From: Clostridia bacterium
GTDB lineage: Bacteria; Bacillota; Clostridia; RGIG7378
Direction of reading: 5' to 3'
Assembly (NCBI GenBank): GCA_017559445.1
Contig: JAFYSJ010000023.1
Span: 34,829-98,828, forward strand
DNA length: 64,000 nt
The notes beneath the pieces are model-generated. The model was not told the origin of the DNA and made no database searches. It worked only from the letters and a program-made list of their open reading frames with translations. A program made the translations under genes and the position numbers. Positions within the stretch are counted from its first letter, which is position 1. Each line of letters opens with the position of its first letter. Shown in pieces: positions 62,014 to 64,000 of the stretch.

Positions 62014-62682
62014 CTAATTTTCTTCAGCTAAATTATGGTCTAGAAAATCAATAAATTCAGCAACAGGTGGAACCGCATCTCCTCGTTGTTTATCAACAGG
62101 ATGTGCAGTTCTATATTCCTCAAGTTTTCCCTTCAAAAAATCTCGATTATATTGCAATCCTAATCTGCTTTCTTCTACTCTGTCAAAAGTCTTACCATAA
62201 TCAAAACTTATAAAAAAATCCTCAAAGTTAGCGAATATACGAATTACAATTTCATTTCTGGTAAGTATATAAATCTTGTTTTCATAACTATATTGAAATC
62301 CCTTTGATATGAGTTTCTTAAATGTTTTCTTACCTGGAAGGTTAAAACAACTTAACAACAACATAAGAATTAAATTTAAAAACAACAATGGCAGAATCAA
62401 TACTGATGCAATGCTCACTACAACTTTATTAACTAAAATATTAATTTTTCCAAAAAGATTCTTATCTTTAAACGATTCATCAATTTCAATATTCAATTTC
62501 TCTACTAAGATTCTAGAACATATCATCACTGTAGTTGGGATTGACAGTAATACAATTGCCCACCAATCCATCAGACCAGTATATTGATTATTATACACAC
62601 GATAATACAGCACTAGAAAAACGGAAATTATAATTGTCGTAATTCCACTAATAATCAATACACCCCTAATTTTTCTTTCCAC
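62014..62682 (-). CDS. Hypothetical membrane protein (222 aa)
   Basis: Three hydrophobic segments (about 7-27, 40-57 and 85-113) followed by a soluble C-terminal half of about 100 residues. GTG start with AAAGGGG upstream. No family recognised. More AT-rich than the core genes to its left. Confidence 0.6.
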   Translation of the reverse strand: MERKIRGVLIISGITTIIISVFLVLYYRVYNNQYTGLMDWWAIVLLSIPTTVMICSRILVEKLNIEIDESFKDKNLFGKINILVNKVVVSIASVLILPLLFLNLILMLLLSCFNLPGKKTFKKLISKGFQYSYENKIYILTRNEIVIRIFANFEDFFISFDYGKTFDRVEESRLGLQYNRDFLKGKLEEYRTAHPVDKQRGDAVPPVAEFIDFLDHNLAEEN

Positions 62683-62787
62683 TTGAAACCCCTTTAATAA
62701 TCTAATATCAATTTTTGATTATAATTTAGCCAAAATCTACATATAAAATTATATCACTAACCATAAAACTTTTCATACAAAGGATTT

Positions 62788-62926
62788 GAGATGAGGGGAG
62801 TAGTGGTCCACTTCTCTCCGCCTGTGTACCTGTAGCTCGACATAAATGTCTCACTACTCTGGGCTGGTAACTGTCCACCGGACACTTCCCCTCTCGCCCA
62901 GACCCTAGCGGGGTTCGACTCCCCTC
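62788..62926. repeat. 139-bp GC-rich structured repeat, copy 1
   Basis: Begins GAGATGAGGGGAGTAG and ends GGGGTTCGACTCCCCTC, so GAGGGGAGT and ACTCCCCTC form terminal inverted arms. Inside lie GACAT-aa-ATGTC, TGTCC-acc-GGACA and an enclosing TCTGGGC/GCCCAGA. It differs from copy 2 at three of 139 positions. Unlike copies 2 and 3, it is not preceded by TATTTGGTG. It is far richer in GC than its surroundings. Confidence 0.9.
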
Positions 62927-62938
62927 TTTAATATCATT

Positions 62939-62989
62939 AACGCAATAAAAAGCCACCCTTTTCATTCTGGGTGGTCTTCTTATTGCGTT
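62939..62989. terminator. Long hairpin after repeat copy 1
   Basis: AACGCAATAA pairs with TTATTGCGTT and the inner AGCCACCC with GGGTGGTC; the loop is about 10 bases. It could end transcripts from the plus strand (CTTCTTATT follows the inner stem). Confidence 0.6.
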
Positions 62990-63013
62990 GTATTAGTTTG
63001 ATAATAATGATAC

Positions 63014-63075
63014 GGTTTCATAGGGTTTCAAAAGGTTTCATTTGAAAATGAAACCATAGCAAGGAAAGTGAAACC
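63014..63075. promoter_or_regulatory. Five phased GGTTTCA sites
   Basis: GGTTTCA occurs on the plus strand at 63014, 63024 and 63034 (exactly 10 bp apart) and on the minus strand at 63049-63055 and 63069-63075 (20 bp apart). The third and fourth form a perfect hairpin (9-bp stem, TGAA loop). Equal helical phasing suggests binding sites for one protein, such as a recombinase, plasmid-type initiator or regulator. Confidence 0.6.
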
Positions 63076-63110
63076 ATACCGATCAGTTAGACAAATTGGA
63101 ATTGGTAATT

Positions 63111-63608
63111 CTATAACAACGCGCCATAAATTTTCGCAGAACATTCGGCTGGCGTCATAATAGAAGTATCCACCGTTAAGTCGTATTCATCCTTCGGGAA
63201 TAAGTATGTATATGAGGATTCGGCAGACCCCAGACATCTGTTTTTGCGTGCATACTCTCTTTGAAGCAACACATTTAGGGGACAGGTTACATGTACGGAA
63301 TGAATATGATATTGTACCAACATTGCTGTTAGCTGACGAAAAATCCGTTCGCTGGTAATTACATGGTCAATAATAACGCCTGAGGAAGTTTTCAGAGCTT
63401 CCAATGCGCTTGTGCACATGTCACCTGATATCTCAAACACATCATCCTCATATATGGTTTCTTCTGTTGACAGTTTCATAAAATCATCAATAGAAACAAT
63501 AACGAACTTTTCGTTTCTTTTCTCTTCTATCAGCCCTTGCAATGCTTTGGATAATGTGGATTTTCCGCTGCTGGACGGACCGTTGAGCAATATTATTTGT
63601 TTTTCCAT
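63111..63608 (-). CDS. Chloramphenicol-phosphotransferase-like P-loop kinase
   Basis: A 165-residue AAA/P-loop kinase: Walker A LLNGPSSSGKSTLSKAL (residues 7-23), VSIDDFMKL, VIIDHVITSERIFRQL and the lid-like LLQREYARKNRCLGSAESSY. This pattern matches the CPT (chloramphenicol 3-O-phosphotransferase) family, whose members phosphorylate antibiotics or other small molecules. The actual substrate is unknown. GGAG precedes the ATG by ten bases. It is the only gene between repeat copies 1 and 2 and thus looks like a gene cassette. Confidence 0.8.
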   Translation of the reverse strand: MEKQIILLNGPSSSGKSTLSKALQGLIEEKRNEKFVIVSIDDFMKLSTEETIYEDDVFEISGDMCTSALEALKTSSGVIIDHVITSERIFRQLTAMLVQYHIHSVHVTCPLNVLLQREYARKNRCLGSAESSYTYLFPKDEYDLTVDTSIMTPAECSAKIYGALL

Positions 63609-63683
63609 TTCTGCAGGTCTCCGTCAAATTCAAATTTGTCTAACTATTTATATCACATTCTTATGAAATTTCCATAACAAAAT

Positions 63684-63715
63684 AGCACGATGGTTCGTAT
63701 CAAAACCATCGTGCT
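63684..63715. terminator. Hairpin flanking repeat copy 2
   Basis: AGCACGATGGTT pairs perfectly with AACCATCGTGCT. On the minus strand it follows the ACCACC-type 3' edge of repeat copy 2 (CATCTCCACCA) by six bases and is followed by ATTTTGTT, so it would terminate an RNA ending in CCA. Confidence 0.7.
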
Positions 63716-63724
63716 TATTTGGTG

Positions 63725-63863
63725 GAGATGAGGGGAGTAGCGGTCCACTTCTCTCCGTTTGTGTACCTGTAGCTCGACATAAATGTCTCACTACTCTGGG
63801 CTGGTAACTGTCCACCGGACACTTCCCCTCTCGCCCAGACCCTAGCGGGGTTCGACTCCCCTC
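63725..63863. repeat. 139-bp GC-rich structured repeat, copy 2
   Basis: Same length and nearly same sequence as copy 1. The left edge, read on the minus strand, is ACTCCCCTCATCTCCACCA, which resembles the last bases of a tmRNA (T-loop end, T-stem, acceptor strand, CCA). The right edge, on the plus strand, reads as a T-arm (GGGGTTCGACTCCCC). Confidence 0.9.
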
Positions 63864-63877
63864 TACTTATTCTTTAT

Positions 63878-63927
63878 CAAATAACAACAGCCACCCAACT
63901 TACTGTTGGATGGCTTTCTGTTATTTG
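63878..63927. terminator. Long hairpin between repeat copies 2 and 3
   Basis: CAAATAACA pairs with TGTTATTTG and the inner AGCCACCCAAC with GTTGGATGGCT (one mismatch). Same position and design as the hairpin after copy 1 but of different sequence. It fills almost the whole space between copies 2 and 3. Confidence 0.65.
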
Positions 63928-63930
63928 GTG

Positions 63931-64000
63931 GAGATGAGGGGAGTAGAGGTCCACTTCTCTCCGTTTGTGTACCTGTAGCTCGACATAAATGTCTCCCTAC
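63931..64000. repeat. 139-bp repeat, copy 3 (cut by window edge)
   Basis: The first 70 bases match copy 2 with two differences (GTAGAGG, CTCCCTAC) and share the preceding TTATTTGGTG. The array therefore continues to the right of the window. Confidence 0.85.

Noticed and set aside
62788..62926. Repeat as a tRNA gene because of GGGGTTCGACTCCCC
   Set aside because: Only a T-arm-like hairpin is present; there are no D and anticodon arms, and 139 bases is too long.
62726..62965. 79-residue minus-strand frame across repeat copy 1
   Set aside because: The frame runs through the structured repeat and is not kept as a gene by copy 2; no ribosome binding site.
62788..64000. CRISPR array
   Set aside because: Repeat units are 139 bp and the intervals are 798 and 67 bp; no cas genes in the window.

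Overview
ORGANISM. The window comes from a low-GC, anaerobic, fermentative Firmicute, most likely a clostridial gut-type bacterium of the Lachnospiraceae (inferred from gene content and order, not from a marker gene). Supporting signs are the sporulation pair yqfC-yqfD ahead of phoH, the order HD phosphohydrolase-ybeY-era-recO, a rimP-nusA-ylxR-infB-rbfA-DHH-truB-FAD synthetase cluster, pyruvate formate-lyase with its activase, ATP-dependent PEP carboxykinase, a NupNOPQ-type nucleoside ABC transporter, and strong AGGAGG-type ribosome binding sites. Every gene I accept lies on the minus strand, so the text reads right to left; this fits a replichore arm co-oriented with replication.

LAYOUT. 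0-7.2 kb: yqfC, yqfD, phoH, a BspA-type leucine-rich-repeat lipoprotein flanked by odd small repeats, a 7TM-HD phosphohydrolase, ybeY, era, recO and the edge of an unknown gene. 7.3-9.6 kb: a sugar nucleotidyltransferase/phosphomannomutase fusion. 9.7-17.7 kb: the translation/RNA operon rimP to queH with a good promoter and a terminator. 17.8-19.5 kb: pckA with a structured leader. 19.6-24.6 kb: nucleoside uptake ABC system. 24.6-25.6 kb: cdd and tdk (pyrimidine salvage). 25.9-29.7 kb: a putative metalloprotease lipoprotein and a Na/Pi cotransporter. 29.7-32.8 kb: pflB-pflA under a ZTP riboswitch. 32.9-39.5 kb: SulP transporter, methyltransferase, Rrf2 regulator, small membrane proteins, an unusual EF-hand-like protein and an oxidoreductase behind a 16-bp palindrome. 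39.6-43.1 kb: Ktr/Trk potassium uptake, a DMT exporter and an unknown membrane protein. 43.2-48.9 kb: an amino-acid-type ABC system with two unusual fusions, plus a 5'-nucleotidase. 48.9-58.0 kb: a candidate nine-gene operon that ends in a partner-switching signalling module (LytS-like membrane sensor fused to a SpoIIE phosphatase and an anti-sigma-type kinase, STAS antagonist, HD hydrolase, STAS-phosphotransferase fusion). 58.0-60.7 kb: a LytS-like two-component pair. 60.8-64.0 kb: an accessory tail with a GNAT gene behind a riboswitch-like leader, a decayed aminoglycoside 6'-acetyltransferase fragment, two unknown genes, a chloramphenicol-phosphotransferase-like gene, and GC-rich 139-bp repeats.

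MOST INTERESTING. The right end holds near-identical 139-bp structured repeats (two complete, one cut by the window edge) that resemble the 3' end of a tmRNA gene. They bound cassette-like segments, one with a single kinase gene next to five helically phased GGTTTCA sites. This looks like a serial-insertion or integron-like array at an ssrA locus and is my main candidate for an undescribed system. The partner-switching operon and the nearby ABC ATPase carrying a degenerate anti-sigma-kinase-like tail are the second candidate.
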